64,000 bases of DNA from an uncultured Crocinitomix sp. (GCA_905478225.1 CAJQHR010000012.1:37082-101081), one strand, 5' to 3'. Positions 20,255-29,559 are shown, numbered from the stretch's first letter. The notes: generated from the sequence alone by a model not told the origin. Made by a program: numbers and translations.

Positions 20255-20899
20255 CTAATTTAACCTTTCACTTTCAATATTAATCACCCGATCATTAAAT
20301 TCAGCATCTAGTGAAATAAAACTGCTATCCTGAAATGATTGAATAATTGTTGAATCCTCAATCCAAAAGAAAACTTCATCTTCAAGAACTGTATGTCCAA
20401 TAGGTGAGTAAATATATGCACGGTCACGGGCATTGTAAATTTCATTGAAGTCTTCGAAAGATTCATAAAGGTCAAAAGAAAAATAGTTCTGGTCTTGATT
20501 AAGTGCTCTAGAACAGGGTACTTCACAAGGCACACCAGAAAGGTCCATTTTATTTAGGGATATACTGTTCATAAAATGGTCGGTGATATTGGTGTCATTA
20601 TTCGTCAACGCAGAATTTGCAGTGATTGACAGGATAGAATCATATGCCGCATAGCAAGAAGCACCGTCTTTGCTCAGTGGAAGTTCATCAACAGTGTAGG
20701 TTTCTGTTTTAAATCGCAGTAATATACCAAGCGTAGGATCTCCTTTTTCAAAGTAGTCTATTTTAGTCGCATAATAATTCCCAATATTGCTGCTTGATAC
20801 CAACCACATTTTACCACCAATAATTCTGAATTGATAGGGGGCTCGTTCACATGACCCCATTAAAACAAGAAATAGAATCGAATAAATAAAAAGTTTCAT
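20255..20899 (-). CDS. Hypothetical lipoprotein
   Basis: About 214 residues starting at the ATG at 20899; an ATG two codons upstream is equally open. The N-terminus MKLFIYSILFLVLMGSC is a lipoprotein signal with lipobox LMGSC, so it should be lipidated by Lgt (encoded at 28.3 kb) and placed in the envelope. The mature part has three or four more cysteines (ASCYA, GVPCEVPC), suggesting disulfides. I do not recognise the family. Confidence 0.65.
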   Translation of the reverse strand: MKLFIYSILFLVLMGSCERAPYQFRIIGGKMWLVSSSNIGNYYATKIDYFEKGDPTLGILLRFKTETYTVDELPLSKDGASCYAAYDSILSITANSALTNNDTNITDHFMNSISLNKMDLSGVPCEVPCSRALNQDQNYFSFDLYESFEDFNEIYNARDRAYIYSPIGHTVLEDEVFFWIEDSTIIQSFQDSSFISLDAEFNDRVINIESERLN

Positions 20900-20980
20900 A
20901 TGCATGAGGACGATTACACCACAGACTGAATGAAAATTAGATCGTATAAAACGATTGGAATAAAGATATGAATTATAAAG

Positions 20981-21376
20981 TTAAACCTTATGCGCTTCCA
21001 AAACGGTTAAAATCTTTTTAGGAATTGCAATCGTTTTATTGGTGGAATAGTCAAAGGATACAACAATAGATTCGCCGTAGGCTTTTAAATTGTTCTTTCC
21101 ATCCAAAACGGAGTAAGTGAGCGTAAAGCTTCTCGATCCGATATGATTACACGAAACTTCAACGCGAATCTCATCTTCAATAAATGTGGGGATATTATAC
21201 TCAATTGTGTTTTTCTTAAGTATTAGCCCATCCTTCTTCCAATCCCAATCATTACCTAATCCTTTCATGAAAAAGCCAATTCTGGCAGATTCAAAATAGT
21301 TGAGGTAAGCGGCGTTGTGCACATGGCCACCCATATCAAAATCGCTAAAGCGCAATTGAATTTTGGTTGAGATCAT
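20981..21376 (-). CDS. Acyl-CoA thioesterase, 4HBT/YbgC-like hotdog protein
   Basis: A 131-residue single hotdog domain. The N-terminal segment FSDFDMGGHVHNAAYLNYFESARIGF matches the 4-hydroxybenzoyl-CoA thioesterase signature (Asp, GHV.NA.Y..Y.E.AR), with the expected catalytic Asp in FDMGG. The family hydrolyses acyl-CoA thioesters; the substrate is not predictable. Its ATG lies inside the end of the upstream capD-like gene (4-base overlap, 21373-21376), so the two are co-transcribed. The link between a thioesterase and a nucleotide-sugar enzyme is probably only transcriptional. Confidence 0.88.
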   Translation of the reverse strand: MISTKIQLRFSDFDMGGHVHNAAYLNYFESARIGFFMKGLGNDWDWKKDGLILKKNTIEYNIPTFIEDEIRVEVSCNHIGSRSFTLTYSVLDGKNNLKAYGESIVVSFDYSTNKTIAIPKKILTVLEAHKV

Positions 21377-23250
21377 TTGTCAAGTTTTTCGAAAACAGAA
21401 TTATTGCTGATGAATTCAGGCACAATATCCTTCATTTTTCGCACAATATCATTGTTGTTTTGTTCATCAAAAAGTCCAGTTAAGAGCACAATGTCCGCAG
21501 AAATTTCTTCAAAATTATAATCGCGTACTTTGGCAATTAGTATTTGTGGGTGATGCGTTTCCTTCGTATTCTCTTCGTTGGTCAATAATTCTTCGTACAA
21601 TTTTTCTCCAGGGCGTAGTCCTGTAATTTTTATTTCAATGTCTTTGTTCAGTTCAAGTCCACTTAGCTTCACCATTTTCTTTGCCAAATCATAAATGCGG
21701 AGGGATTGGCCCATATCAAAAACAAAAATCTCGCCTCCCTTACCCATTGATTCTGCCTCTAATACTAATTGGCAAGCTTCTGGAATGGTCATGAAAAATC
21801 GTGTAATCCGCTTATCCGTTACGGTTAAAGGACCACCGTTTTCAATTTGTTTTTTAAAGAGCGGAATAACTGAACCATTAGAACCTAGTACATTTCCAAA
21901 ACGTGTCGTAATAAATTTAGTTTTCCCCAATTGATTGGCTGACTGTGCGTAGATCTCAGCAATTCTTTTTGAGCAGCCCATGACATTGGTTGGGTTCACG
22001 GCTTTGTCCGTAGAAATCAACACAAAACGCTCTACATCATATTTTAAAGACAAGTCCACCAAGTTTTTGCTCCCTAGCACATTTGTAATTATCGCTTCAG
22101 AAGGATTGTTCTCCATGAGCGGCACATGTTTATATGCGGCGGCATGGAAGATATAATCAGGTTTTAATGTTTTAAAAACGTTCTCTAATCGCTCATAATT
22201 CCGAATATCTCCTATTACGGTTTCTGTCAAGTGTAAAAGTCGTTTTTCCTTTAATTCAACTTGCAAATTGTATAAAGGAGACTCGGCTTGGTCGAGTAGA
22301 ATGATTTTCTCGGGTGAGTATTGAACAAGCTGCCGTACAATTTCACTGCCAATACTACCGGCGGCACCCGTAACTAAGATGGTTTTTTGATTAAACTCAT
22401 CTGATAAACGTTCTGGATCAAGTTTAATGGAATCGCGGCCCAATAAATCTTCAATGTGAATTTTCTTAATTTGTTTCGAAGTAAATTCTCCGTTAATCCA
22501 ATCAGTAGGTGAGGGTACATTTAAAATCTCGACATTATTAGCCAAGCAAATATCTATGACTTGGCGTTTTTTTGCTTTGTCTGGATTCTTTATGGCAACA
22601 ATGAGCTTTTTAATCTTTTCTTTTTTTATAATATGGTCTAGGGTTGAGGTGTGAAAGATTTTTAACCCCTCTAGTGTTTTACCCAATTGTTTTTTATTGT
22701 CATCAACAAAACAAACTATTTTACCGTCTAAGCCAGACTCCTTTTCAATGGTATGTTTTGTGATAAGCCCGTAAATCCCAGATCCATAAATTATGGTTGG
22801 AATCATTTCCTTCGTTCGTTTGATTCCTTCCATGTAAATCAATTTAATTGCGAATCGAGTCACCAGTAAAAAGAAAATACAGACAAAATATTCCGCCATT
22901 ATAATGGACGTTGGAAATAAGAAGTGACTGTCGTACCAGACGTATTTAATTGCTGAAACCACTACCATAATACCTGTTCCTAAGGTAACCGAGAGGGCAA
23001 TTTTCTTAATGTCCTCAGTGCTCGTATGCCTTACAATTCCGCGGTAGGTTTTAAAAATTAAAAAACTACCACCACGAATTATGATGTAAATTGGGAGTCC
23101 AATTTTAAAAATGGTAAGTTCCTCATCTATAGGTAAATCGGTGGAATCGAATCGAATTAAATAGGCCACCAACAATGCAAGAACACTAATGAAGATATCA
23201 ACTCCAAAAATGATCCATCTTGGTGTATTCTGTTTAGGTAAGGGTATCAA
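21373..23250 (-). CDS. Membrane-anchored nucleotide-sugar 4,6-dehydratase (CapD/WbpM/PglF type)
   Basis: A 625-residue protein. Residues 10-140 contain four membrane helices, then a first Rossmann-like domain (IIYGSGIYGL near residue 155). The second half, from about residue 290, is a short-chain dehydrogenase/reductase domain with NAD motif VTGAAGSIGSEIVRQL, FHAAAYKHVPLME, and ISTDKAVNPTNVMGCSKR. In the last, the usual YxxxK Tyr is Met, which is the hallmark of the WbpM/FlaA1/PglF inverting 4,6-dehydratases. These act on UDP-GlcNAc-type sugars and start the synthesis of dideoxy sugars such as QuiNAc, FucNAc or bacillosamine. It probably supplies sugars to the surface polysaccharide. Confidence 0.92.
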   Translation of the reverse strand: MIPLPKQNTPRWIIFGVDIFISVLALLVAYLIRFDSTDLPIDEELTIFKIGLPIYIIIRGGSFLIFKTYRGIVRHTSTEDIKKIALSVTLGTGIMVVVSAIKYVWYDSHFLFPTSIIMAEYFVCIFFLLVTRFAIKLIYMEGIKRTKEMIPTIIYGSGIYGLITKHTIEKESGLDGKIVCFVDDNKKQLGKTLEGLKIFHTSTLDHIIKKEKIKKLIVAIKNPDKAKKRQVIDICLANNVEILNVPSPTDWINGEFTSKQIKKIHIEDLLGRDSIKLDPERLSDEFNQKTILVTGAAGSIGSEIVRQLVQYSPEKIILLDQAESPLYNLQVELKEKRLLHLTETVIGDIRNYERLENVFKTLKPDYIFHAAAYKHVPLMENNPSEAIITNVLGSKNLVDLSLKYDVERFVLISTDKAVNPTNVMGCSKRIAEIYAQSANQLGKTKFITTRFGNVLGSNGSVIPLFKKQIENGGPLTVTDKRITRFFMTIPEACQLVLEAESMGKGGEIFVFDMGQSLRIYDLAKKMVKLSGLELNKDIEIKITGLRPGEKLYEELLTNEENTKETHHPQILIAKVRDYNFEEISADIVLLTGLFDEQNNNDIVRKMKDIVPEFISNNSVFEKLDK

Positions 23251-23311
23251 AATGCTTTAATTCAATGTTAACCTAACTTATAATACGCAAATAAACGAAA
23301 AAGGATAGGTT

Positions 23312-24283
23312 TTAATTGACTTTATTAATCTTTAAAGCATGTGCCACATCATCTGAAGTAATTTTAATAAGATAAATACCTGTTGGATAGCTAGATAAAT
23401 CAATGTCAAAATTATGGGCGTCGTGTCCAATTCTTCCCGCATAAATTGTGTTCAGTTTTTTTCCTTCAAGATTAAATAGTTCTATCGCATAATAACCAGG
23501 TTCGTTGGTGCTCACTTTTAAGGTAGAAAAATCAGTTGACGGATTCGGGTAGGCCAATGCTTGGATCGTTTTGGTTTCAATGGCAGGAGGCAATGTTTCA
23601 ATTTTGACCGTATCAGCTAAATAATCATTGAAACGAGGTGGTGCTTCAAATTTACCTTTAATGTATTCTATCGGATCTAGAATTTGATCTGGAATAGCAT
23701 TATGAGTTGTATCCTCTGTTGGTATTTGACAATTCGTTCCTTCAATGTCATCAAAATCGTCAAATTCAATTGCCGGTTCTCCTAACCACATTATTTCTGG
23801 TTCATTATAATCAATATCTCCTTTAACAAATGCACTTGGTTCAATGTTATTCGCTTGGATGCTTGTTGAATCAATAAGTGTAGTGTCCGAATTCGTTTGT
23901 AATGAATCCTTAATTACTAACGTCGTTTGATTTTCATTAAGTGCATTCAACATTAATTCTTGTGCATTAGAATTTTCACAACCTGTAAACAAAGTCAAAC
24001 CAAAAGCGATCATACATGCCCACAAAAATTTACTTTGAAATGTTTTGGTCGATTGATTTTCCCAAATTTGGTATGTTCGCGATAAATCAGATAATTGAGA
24101 TTTTTTGAAACGCCCGCAAATGTGTTTACCAATTTTCGCTTTTAACGTTTCTTTAACCTCTTCTGGATTTTTATTGCTGAAATCAATTACATCAATGGCA
24201 CAAGTTTGGCAAAACGCACCACGTTGTGCTGGAGACATTTCTCCCCAATTTTCGTTACATGGCTTTGGAATATTAACTCTCAT
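23312..24283 (-). CDS. Cys-motif N-terminal protein with T9SS type A sorting domain
   Basis: A 323-residue protein. Residues 1-70 hold a cysteine-rich motif, IPKPCNENW, GAFCQTCAIDVIDF and HICGRF, which recurs in Bacteroidota in front of membrane or secreted parts. A hydrophobic helix near residues 86-100 (LWACMIAFGLTLFTGC) comes next. The middle is acidic and low in complexity. The last 80 residues (AYPNPSTDFSTLKVS to GIYLIKITSD) match the type A T9SS CTD (TIGR04183 pattern). An N-terminal cytosolic Cys domain joined to an export tail is odd, because a normal signal peptide is missing. The helix ends in LFTGC, which looks like an internal lipobox. Confidence 0.75.
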   Translation of the reverse strand: MRVNIPKPCNENWGEMSPAQRGAFCQTCAIDVIDFSNKNPEEVKETLKAKIGKHICGRFKKSQLSDLSRTYQIWENQSTKTFQSKFLWACMIAFGLTLFTGCENSNAQELMLNALNENQTTLVIKDSLQTNSDTTLIDSTSIQANNIEPSAFVKGDIDYNEPEIMWLGEPAIEFDDFDDIEGTNCQIPTEDTTHNAIPDQILDPIEYIKGKFEAPPRFNDYLADTVKIETLPPAIETKTIQALAYPNPSTDFSTLKVSTNEPGYYAIELFNLEGKKLNTIYAGRIGHDAHNFDIDLSSYPTGIYLIKITSDDVAHALKINKVN

Positions 24284-24414
24284 AACTGTTGTTTTTTACT
24301 TGTACAGTTTAAAATGAATAGGGTTCATTCTTTCGTTTATCATAAAAGATATTGAGATAGAAGATGAGCCGAATCATTGAAGAGACAAAAAAAATATGTT
24401 TTCAGTCATATTTA

Positions 24415-24924
24415 CTAGCTCAAATAACCTGACAAACCCAACCAAGGTTGAATTATGTCTGGACCAATCCAAAATATCACTGAGTCTAACGGTGTTGTAT
24501 TAGATATTGAATCCAAATCCCTTGTAATAACCTCAACTTCTAGTATTTCTTCAAATTCAATATTAGAATCCTTGGCATCAGTTAACTCTTCGATCCGGTT
24601 CGGTTGTATTAAGGTGTCCTGTGTATGACCCTTTAATTGAAATACAAATAGAAACGTAAAAAGAAAAGCGACACGCAGCTGTTTTTTCAGAGATTTTGAA
24701 CTGAACCATTCCATAAAGTTCATTTCATCAATTTGACTTTGTAAAATCCGAACGCAAGGGTTATTGCGACTGGCAATTTCGGTCTTAATTTCCACGGCGG
24801 GTGTTTGAAATAGATCGATTACTTCTTTCTTACATTGATCACAAAATGCACCTTGCTCTGTTGTTGACATACTATTCCAATCTGCCGAACATGGCTCAGG
24901 AATTTTGAAATATTCAGGATTCAT
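24415..24924 (-). CDS. Small Cys-motif membrane protein, paralogue of the downstream gene
   Basis: A 169-residue protein whose first 60 residues repeat the motif of the neighbouring gene: IPEPCSADWNSM, GAFCDQCKKEVIDLF and NPCVRI. One hydrophobic helix follows near residues 83-97 (VAFLFTFLFVFQLKG), then an acidic tail of about 70 residues. Unlike its neighbour it has no T9SS CTD. The paired C..W...M and FC..C pattern could bind a metal such as zinc or form disulfides; the function is unknown. The two genes lie in the same direction 131 bases apart and probably arose by duplication. Confidence 0.68.
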   Translation of the reverse strand: MNPEYFKIPEPCSADWNSMSTTEQGAFCDQCKKEVIDLFQTPAVEIKTEIASRNNPCVRILQSQIDEMNFMEWFSSKSLKKQLRVAFLFTFLFVFQLKGHTQDTLIQPNRIEELTDAKDSNIEFEEILEVEVITRDLDSISNTTPLDSVIFWIGPDIIQPWLGLSGYLS

Positions 24925-25124
24925 ACCTTGAAATAATGAAAAATGTTAGGATCTAAAGCAATGAAAAGTACTAGAATGAGTGAACAGGTCGTTTCAATGA
25001 GGGAACGTTAATTCAGTTTTAAATTAACAACGTGCAATTTGCAAAGTTCAATTAATTAGCAGAATGACTAATAGCCAATAAACAACAGGTCTTAGTTTTG
25101 CGTCAAATCGCAATTGCAAATTGA

Positions 25125-25170
25125 ACAATTGATGATATAAAAATCAAAGATTTTTTAAATCATCAATTGT
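25125..25170 (-). repeat. Long hairpin across the rpe stop codon
   Basis: ACAATTGATGAT (25125-25136) and ATCATCAATTGT (25159-25170) are perfect 12-bp inverted repeats. A second nested pair (AAAAATC and GATTTTT) lies between them around an AAA loop. The structure spans the last codons and the stop of rpe. It lacks a following T-run, so it is not a classic terminator; it may protect the mRNA 3' end. Confidence 0.6.
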
Positions 25171-25791
25171 ATTCGCCGGATTTTCAGATTTAAAAACGAA
25201 ACTACCAGCAACTAAAGCATCTGCCCCAGCTTCAACTAATCGCGCCCCACTTTCAGTGTTTACACCGCCGTCAATTTCAATTAAAGTAGCTGCTCCCTTT
25301 TCGGTGATGAGCGCTTTTAATTTCCGCGTTTTTTCAATTGCCGCCTCGATAAAACTTTGACCGCCAAAGCCAGGATTAACCGACATGATTAAAACCAAAT
25401 CTAAATCATAAATGACTTCTTCTAAAACAGCAACAGGCGTGTGCGGATTTAATGCAACGCCAGCTTTCATGCCTTCCGCTTTAATGGCCTGAATTGTGCG
25501 GTGAAGATGTGTGCATGCTTCATAATGAACCGTCAAATAATCAGCACCTGCGGCTTTAAATGCCGAGATATATTGATCTGGATTAACAATCATTAGATGA
25601 ACGTCTAATGGTTTGGTGGCGTGTTTTGCTACTGCCTTAACAGAAGGCAAACCGAATGATATATTTGGTACGAAACTTCCGTCCATCACATCAACGTGAA
25701 ACCAATCGGCTGTACTGTTGTTAATCATTTCAACTTCGCTTTGTAGGTTGGCAAAATCGCTTGCTAATAATGATGGTGATATAATTGGCAT
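25144..25791 (-). CDS. rpe: Ribulose-phosphate 3-epimerase
   Basis: A TIM-barrel enzyme that interconverts ribulose 5-phosphate and xylulose 5-phosphate in the pentose phosphate pathway. From the ATG at 25791 it has 215 residues, the usual length. A GTG at 25815 is also open but would start inside an intergenic repeat. Family motifs are ISPSLLASDFANL, HVDVMDGSFVPNISFG, LDVHLMI, MSVNPGFGGQSF and IEIDGGVN, including the metal-binding His/Asp pairs and the catalytic Asp residues. It lies downstream of serA but is separated by about 260 bases with repeats, so it may have its own promoter. Confidence 0.97.
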   Translation of the reverse strand: MPIISPSLLASDFANLQSEVEMINNSTADWFHVDVMDGSFVPNISFGLPSVKAVAKHATKPLDVHLMIVNPDQYISAFKAAGADYLTVHYEACTHLHRTIQAIKAEGMKAGVALNPHTPVAVLEEVIYDLDLVLIMSVNPGFGGQSFIEAAIEKTRKLKALITEKGAATLIEIDGGVNTESGARLVEAGADALVAGSFVFKSENPANTIDDLKNL

Positions 25792-25803
25792 TTTTATAGA
25801 TTT

Positions 25804-26030
25804 TAGACTGCTCACTAAGTTCGCTATTAGACCGTTCTCAGCCTACCATTTGTGGGCTGCTCACTATTAGATTGGTCGCTTCGCTTCCTGTTAGATTGCG
25901 TGCTTGTTTTATTTAAATTATTCTGTCAATTTCAATTTATGGCGAATAACATTCTCAAAATACGCCAAACTTATTTAATATGCACTTTTGCAGTTTTAAA
26001 GCTCGGTGAGTGCAATTAAAGCTCACTGAG
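25804..26030. repeat. Short imperfect direct repeats in the rpe-serA gap
   Basis: The gap contains TAGACTGCTCACTA (25804-25817), CTGCTCACTATTAGATTG (25857-25874), CTGTTAGATTG (25888-25898), and a pair AAAGCTCGGTGAG (25998-26010) and AAAGCTCACTGAG (26018-26030). These variants on a TTAGAYTG and GCTCACT theme suggest a small dispersed intergenic repeat. No ORF is present. Confidence 0.45.
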
Positions 26031-26051
26031 GTTCTCGAAGTGCGCTTTAGT

Positions 26052-27017
26052 TTATTTCAATAAATCAGCAATTTGTTCCGCCAATTCTAATCCGATTCTA
26101 GTCTGTGCCTCAGTAGTTGCCGCGCCAATATGTGGCGTTGAAGCAATTTTCTCATTTACTAACAAATCTTTTCTTGGATTTGGCTCGTTCTCAAAAACAT
26201 CTAATCCGGCTGCTCTGATTTTACCAAAGGCTAATCCTCTTAGCAAGGCGTCTTCATCAATAACACCACCTCTTGCAGCATTTACGATAATAACGCCGTC
26301 TTTCATTTTTGAAATTAAGTCATCATTGATTACGGCTGCACCATTACTTTGTTTTGGCACGTGTAAAGAGATGTAATCCAATTCTCCAATAATCTCTGCC
26401 AAGTCATTCGTTGGTGTAAGAGTCACGTTTAAAGCGGCAGCGCCGTTTATTGACAATGGAATTTGAACAGGATTTAGCTGCATGTCAATCGCGCGTACAT
26501 TCATTCCAACTCCTAAAGCATAAGATGCTAATGATTGCCCTATTCTACCAAACCCAACAATTCCAATAGTTTTACCACGCAATTCTTGTCCTTTACCGTA
26601 TTTTTTCTTTAACACTTTAAACTGTGTGTCACCGGAATCAGGCATTTGGTTGTATGCGTCGTGTAACGACCTAGAAAGGGCAAATAAATTACCCATTACC
26701 ATTTCAGCTACTGATTGTGAAGATGCGCCAGGTGTATTGATGACATGCAATCCTTTTGAGCGCGCATATTCAACATCAATATTATCCATACCAACACCAC
26801 CACGTCCAATTAGTTTTAAACCAGGGCAAGAATCAACAACTTCCGCGCGAACAGTTGTCGCACTTCTTACCAAAACGCCGACATAATTCTCTTCGTTTAT
26901 AGTCTCAATTAATTGATCTTGTGGAATGTTTGTTGTACTCACTTCGAATCCGCTTTGTTCCAAAGCTGCAACTCCTTCGGGTGAAATTCCGTCGTTTGCT
27001 AAAATTTTCATTTTCAT
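26052..27017 (-). CDS. serA: D-3-phosphoglycerate dehydrogenase (short form)
   Basis: A 321-residue NAD-dependent 2-hydroxyacid dehydrogenase that oxidises 3-phosphoglycerate in the first step of serine synthesis. It has the NAD-binding GIVGFGRIGQSLASYA (near residue 150), INAARGGVIDEDALL with the catalytic Arg region, and STPHIGAATTEAQ with the catalytic His. It lacks the C-terminal ACT/ASB regulatory domains of longer SerA proteins, so serine feedback through ACT is not expected. The serC gene lies 44 bases upstream on the same strand, which supports the SerA assignment over other dehydrogenases. ATGs at 27017 and 27011 are both possible starts. Confidence 0.93.
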   Translation of the reverse strand: MKMKILANDGISPEGVAALEQSGFEVSTTNIPQDQLIETINEENYVGVLVRSATTVRAEVVDSCPGLKLIGRGGVGMDNIDVEYARSKGLHVINTPGASSQSVAEMVMGNLFALSRSLHDAYNQMPDSGDTQFKVLKKKYGKGQELRGKTIGIVGFGRIGQSLASYALGVGMNVRAIDMQLNPVQIPLSINGAAALNVTLTPTNDLAEIIGELDYISLHVPKQSNGAAVINDDLISKMKDGVIIVNAARGGVIDEDALLRGLAFGKIRAAGLDVFENEPNPRKDLLVNEKIASTPHIGAATTEAQTRIGLELAEQIADLLK

Positions 27018-27061
27018 TTCTTTTAATGCTCCTCCATAAAATTGAATGAAGGAATTTTGTA

Positions 27062-28132
27062 CTACGCGTTTTGGTTTGCTAAATCGCCCATGACCTGGGT
27101 TAATACTTTTACTGAATCAATTTCTAATGCATTGTACATAGATGCTCTAAATCCACCAACACTTCTATGTCCTTTTAAACCGACAATACCTGCAGCATTC
27201 CATGCTTGATTAAAGGCAACTGCATGTGCTTCATCTTTTAAGACAAAAGTGACATTCATATTTGAACGATCTTCAATTGCTGCTGTTCCTTCAAAAAATG
27301 GATTTGAGTCAATTTCGTTATACAATAAATCCGCTTTTGCTTGATTTCTTTTTTCCATTTCACTTACCCCACCATTTTTCTTTAAATGAAGTAAATTGAG
27401 CATAGAAACATAAATCGAAAACACGGGAGGTGTATTGAACATTGAATCTTTATCGTGATGTGTTTTTAAATCTAAATAAGTTGGAATTCCGGCATGTGTA
27501 GATTGTCCTAAAATAGATTCCTTAACGATATAAAGGGCAGTTCCAGCTGGTCCTAAGTTCTTTTGAGCACCTGCATAAATGATATCAAAATCCGCAATAT
27601 TAATTGTGCGTGAAAAAATATCTGACGACATATCACACACAAGCGGTGAATCCGTTTGTGGGAAAGACTTCATTTGTGTTCCGAAAATGGTGTTATTCGA
27701 AGTTAAATGTAAAAAGTCATACCCATCAGCATTATATCCTTTAGGCACGTAGTTGAAATTTTGATCTTTAGAACTTGCAATTTCTACAACCTCTAATCCT
27801 GCATTTTTTCCTTCTTTAATTGCTTTGTTTGACCAAACACCAGTATTTACATAGGCTGCTTTTTTCTGAGTCCCAGACATGTTCATAGCGGTAATTAAAA
27901 AACCTAAGCTCGCTCCTCCTTGTAAGAAAATCACGGAATATCCGTCAGGAACATGAAGCATTTCTTTTACCAAATCTTGAGCTTCGCTCATCACTGCAAC
28001 AAACTCAGGGCTGCGGTGAGAAATTTCTAGAATTGATAGGCCATTAAAATTTAAGACTGCTTTGGAAGCCTCTTCGAAAACCTCTTGTGGAAGGATGCAT
28101 GGTCCTGCACCAAAATTGTGTTTTTTTGACAT
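27062..28132 (-). CDS. serC: Phosphoserine aminotransferase
   Basis: A 356-residue PLP enzyme that converts 3-phosphohydroxypyruvate and glutamate to phosphoserine. The start KKHNFGAGPCILPQEVF and GLSILEISHRSPEFVAVM are SerC signatures. FLQGGASLGFL forms the phosphate-binding region, and DIIYAGAQKNLGPAGTALYIV contains the PLP Lys. VGGFRASMYNALEIDSV is near the end. It is the first gene of a serC-serA pair that carries out consecutive steps. Confidence 0.97.
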   Translation of the reverse strand: MSKKHNFGAGPCILPQEVFEEASKAVLNFNGLSILEISHRSPEFVAVMSEAQDLVKEMLHVPDGYSVIFLQGGASLGFLITAMNMSGTQKKAAYVNTGVWSNKAIKEGKNAGLEVVEIASSKDQNFNYVPKGYNADGYDFLHLTSNNTIFGTQMKSFPQTDSPLVCDMSSDIFSRTINIADFDIIYAGAQKNLGPAGTALYIVKESILGQSTHAGIPTYLDLKTHHDKDSMFNTPPVFSIYVSMLNLLHLKKNGGVSEMEKRNQAKADLLYNEIDSNPFFEGTAAIEDRSNMNVTFVLKDEAHAVAFNQAWNAAGIVGLKGHRSVGGFRASMYNALEIDSVKVLTQVMGDLANQNA

Positions 28133-28272
28133 CTTTTTAGTTTATCAGATTTCATAACAAATGTCACGAATTTTAAGCGAAAAATGGGTAAAAATTGGAA
28201 TTAATCTTTAACGGTTTTTCAACAATTAAAATTCGTTCAGAGATTATCATTAATTTAGTCGAAAAAATTGCT

Positions 28273-29199
28273 GTGAATATATTAGAAATCGTCTGGAATT
28301 TTGAGCCACGTATTATTCCATCTTGGAGTATGCCTGTTTGGTATGGTATTATGTGGGCAATGGGATTTTTGGTGGGTCACAGGATTATGGATCGGATGTT
28401 AAAATTCGAAAAAGCCCCGCAAGAATGGATGGATAAGATTTTAATCTATTGTTTGGTCGGTGGTATATTAGGCGCACGATTTGGACATGTATTTTTCTAT
28501 GATTGGGCAGTTTATAAAGAAAACCCAATTGATATTCTTAAAATATGGGAAGGTGGCTTAGCCAGTCATGGTGGTGCAATTGGAATTATTATTGCCGCAT
28601 ATTTGCTGTCGCGCTTTGTGACTAAAAAATCAATTCTTTATATTCTAGATCGTTTGGTTGTACCAACCGCTTTAGCCGCATTTTTTATCCGAATCGGAAA
28701 TTTATTCAATCATGAAATTGTTGGGAAGGAAACAGGGACAGATTTTGGATTTAAATTTTTACGACACGATATTCCTAGTTGGAAAGCAAAAGCCTATGCA
28801 AAAACGGATTATTTACATGATGCTTATTCGAAGATTGCAAATGACCCAAGCTTGGCTTTAGAGCTAGAAAAAGTTCCGAACAGGTATCCCGCACAATTGT
28901 ATGAAGGGCTATGTTATTTGGTGATTTTCGGTATTTTGATGTGGTTATATTGGAGAACGAATGCTTCTGCTACGAAAGGATTTTTATTAGGAGTATTCTT
29001 CGTGTTATTATTCAGTGCACGTTTCTTCATTGAATACTTAAAAAAAAGTCAAGGTAAATCAGATGATGCGGAATTCATGGCTACTTATGGCATGAACATG
29101 GGGCAAATGCTGAGTTTACCACTAATTATATTAGGATTATATCTAGTGATTCGAAATATTGGTAAATTCAAAAGAGGGAAAATAGAACCGCAGGTTTAG
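28273..29199 (+). CDS. lgt: Prolipoprotein diacylglyceryl transferase
   Basis: An inner-membrane enzyme that attaches diacylglycerol to the lipobox Cys of prolipoproteins. I chose the GTG at 28273 because it gives the usual N-terminus (NILEIVWNFEPRI before the first helix) and 308 residues; the frame is open 78 bases further up but has no ATG. Motifs include MPVWYGIMWAMGFLVG, GGILGARFGHVFFYDW (essential Arg region), GGLASHGGAIGII and FFIRIGNLFNHEIVG (the Lgt signature with Arg and Asn), plus PAQLYEGLCYL. About seven membrane segments are present. Several lipoproteins in this window are likely substrates. Confidence 0.95.
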   Translation: MNILEIVWNFEPRIIPSWSMPVWYGIMWAMGFLVGHRIMDRMLKFEKAPQEWMDKILIYCLVGGILGARFGHVFFYDWAVYKENPIDILKIWEGGLASHGGAIGIIIAAYLLSRFVTKKSILYILDRLVVPTALAAFFIRIGNLFNHEIVGKETGTDFGFKFLRHDIPSWKAKAYAKTDYLHDAYSKIANDPSLALELEKVPNRYPAQLYEGLCYLVIFGILMWLYWRTNASATKGFLLGVFFVLLFSARFFIEYLKKSQGKSDDAEFMATYGMNMGQMLSLPLIILGLYLVIRNIGKFKRGKIEPQV

Positions 29200-29211
29200 T
29201 TTAGCGTTAAA

Positions 29212-29559
29212 CTAAGACTCGGCGTCCCACTTTTCATCATCAGCATTAATAATTTCATCTAAAAACGCATCTGTAACATTGTCATCATTTGGTTTTTTAT
29301 TGACTTTTGATAAGACTAAAAATACAATTGATATAATCCATGCGCCTATGGCTATCAGTCCAAACGCATCTGCAGAATGAGTGAGTGCATAGAAGTAATA
29401 CTGTACATTTAATACAAGTCCGATTGTAACCAATACATCAAAGCTAACAGCTAGCCAAAAGAAGACCGGATCTTTACGATTGTACGCAAGAATGCCAAAT
29501 AGCAAGCCTGCTGTCGCTAATATGATTCCAAATAAGTAAACAAAAAGTCCGCCACCCAT
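29212..29559 (-). CDS. Hypothetical small membrane protein
   Basis: A 115-residue protein with three membrane helices (about residues 5-23, 31-55 and 66-84), then a 30-residue acidic cytoplasmic tail (DDNVTDAFLDEIINADDE). No known motif. It is convergent with lgt, 12 bases from its end, and only the shared location suggests any link to the envelope. Confidence 0.6.
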   Translation of the reverse strand: MGGGLFVYLFGIILATAGLLFGILAYNRKDPVFFWLAVSFDVLVTIGLVLNVQYYFYALTHSADAFGLIAIGAWIISIVFLVLSKVNKKPNDDNVTDAFLDEIINADDEKWDAES

